Assembly (NCBI GenBank): GCA_945949475.1 | Contig: CAMFET010000058.1 | Location: 1-6,053 of the forward strand | From: an uncultured Phascolarctobacterium sp. | GTDB lineage: Bacteria > Bacillota > Negativicutes > Acidaminococcales > Acidaminococcaceae | Length of the DNA: 6,053 nt | Direction of reading: 5' to 3' | Shown here: piece by piece, positions 5,483-6,053 of the stretch | How the letters are laid out: each line of letters starts with the position of its first letter | How positions within the stretch are numbered: the stretch's first letter is position 1 | Made by a program: the position numbers and the translations under genes | The notes under the pieces: model-generated | The model's input: only the letters and a program-made list of their open reading frames with translations | Databases searched by the model: none | Told to the model about the DNA's origin: nothing

Positions 5483-6053
5483 AATGCAGGGGCGGCCCCA
5501 TTCTATTAGTATTGTTCTGCTTAGCTACTGCCTTTTTCACCAGCAGCTTTTCGCCCTCTTGCAGGTCAGCACCAGTAACAACAATATTATTATCGTTGCT
5601 CAGGCCCACAGAAACATCTACATCCTTGGTTTCCTTGGTCTTTTCGTTATAAACCTTCACATAACGGCGTTTGCCTTCTGTATAAATGCAGTTTAAGGGC
5701 ACCATGGTTACATCCTTAGCTTCGCTAATGATAAACTCTGCTCTAGCAGTCATGGTGGGCAACAGCTTGCCCTTAGCATCATCAACTGTTACATAAACCT
5801 TATAATAAATTACATTGTTTTCTGTAGTTGCTTTTTTGGATAGCAGGCGCACCGTACCCATAAATGTTTCTTCGGGATAAGCATCTACAGTGAATTTTAC
5901 CTTTTGGCCTTCCTTGACCTGGCCAATATCGGATTCATCCACCAGTGCTTCGATTTCCATATTGTCCAAGGTAGCCACGCTCATGATAACCTGGGGCGTG
6001 CTGATACCGGAGCTGATGGTTTGGCCTACGGGCGTGGGCTTGCCGATAATATA
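5481..6053 (-). CDS. Efflux periplasmic/membrane adaptor, MacA/HlyD family (N-terminus outside window)
   Basis: The C-terminal 190 codons of a gene whose start lies beyond base 6053; the frame is open to the window edge, so the Met codon at 5984 is internal. The visible part begins in the returning half of the lipoyl-like domain (VGQTISSGISTPQVIMSVATL, about 9–29). A beta-barrel domain follows (about 31–110: MEIEALVDESDIGQVKEGQ, VKFTVDAYP, YYKVYVTVDD, LLPTMTARAEF), then the membrane-proximal domain (about 115–175: VPLNCIY, DVSVGLSNDNNIVVTGADL, EGEKLLVKK). These are hallmarks of MacA/YknX-type adaptors, normally about 370–400 residues. The protein should sit on the outer face of the cytoplasmic membrane and couple the MacB-type permease to an exit duct (diderm host) or to substrate capture (monoderm host). 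It ends with a short tail, NRMGPPLH. The missing part should hold the membrane anchor and the hairpin. Confidence 0.92.
   Translation of the reverse strand, partial: YIIGKPTPVGQTISSGISTPQVIMSVATLDNMEIEALVDESDIGQVKEGQKVKFTVDAYPEETFMGTVRLLSKKATTENNVIYYKVYVTVDDAKGKLLPTMTARAEFIISEAKDVTMVPLNCIYTEGKRRYVKVYNEKTKETKDVDVSVGLSNDNNIVVTGADLQEGEKLLVKKAVAKQNNTNRMGPPLH

Overview
The window carries ordinary chromosomal DNA of a Firmicutes-type bacterium, with all genes on the minus strand, so transcription runs from high to low coordinates. The gene set (nadD–yqeK–LCP protein–rsfS–S1-domain protein), strong GGAGG-type ribosome sites, the mid-range GC content and the Bacillus YknXYZ/MacAB-like transporter all point to Firmicutes. 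A diderm lineage such as the Negativicutes would fit the gene order, but this is inference from general knowledge and the window holds no rRNA or other firm taxonomic marker.

Upstream block (about 6053 down to 3569): a three-gene efflux operon. It holds the C-terminal half of a periplasmic/membrane adaptor (MacA/YknX type), an ABC ATPase (LolD/MacB-NBD/YknY type) and a four-helix ABC permease (MacB/FtsX/YknZ type). The genes are 4–12 nt apart, and each Shine-Dalgarno site overlaps the stop codon of the gene before. A strong rho-independent terminator at 3499–3532 closes the block. Together they should form a tripartite pump exporting a peptide, lipid or drug; the substrate cannot be read from the sequence.

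Downstream block (3408 down to 1, continuing out of the window): a small basic membrane protein of unknown function, then NadD (NAD synthesis), YqeK (HD-domain Ap4A hydrolase), an LCP-family cell-wall ligase, RsfS (ribosome silencing factor) and the N-terminal part of a CvfB/YitL-like S1 RNA-binding protein. Spacings are 61, 1, 18, 39 and -11 nt. This looks like one housekeeping operon joining NAD supply, dinucleotide clearance, envelope assembly and ribosome/RNA control.

There is no gene-free stretch over 300 bases. The longest, 3424–3568 plus the leader of the small gene, holds the terminator, a short AT-rich tandem repeat and a small palindrome, with no convincing promoter. I found no RNA genes, insertion sequences, CRISPR array or phage features. 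Nothing looks like a new defence or mobile system. The points most worth checking are the unrecognised 70-residue membrane protein and three start-codon corrections supported by ribosome-site spacing (nadD, the S1 protein, the ABC ATPase).
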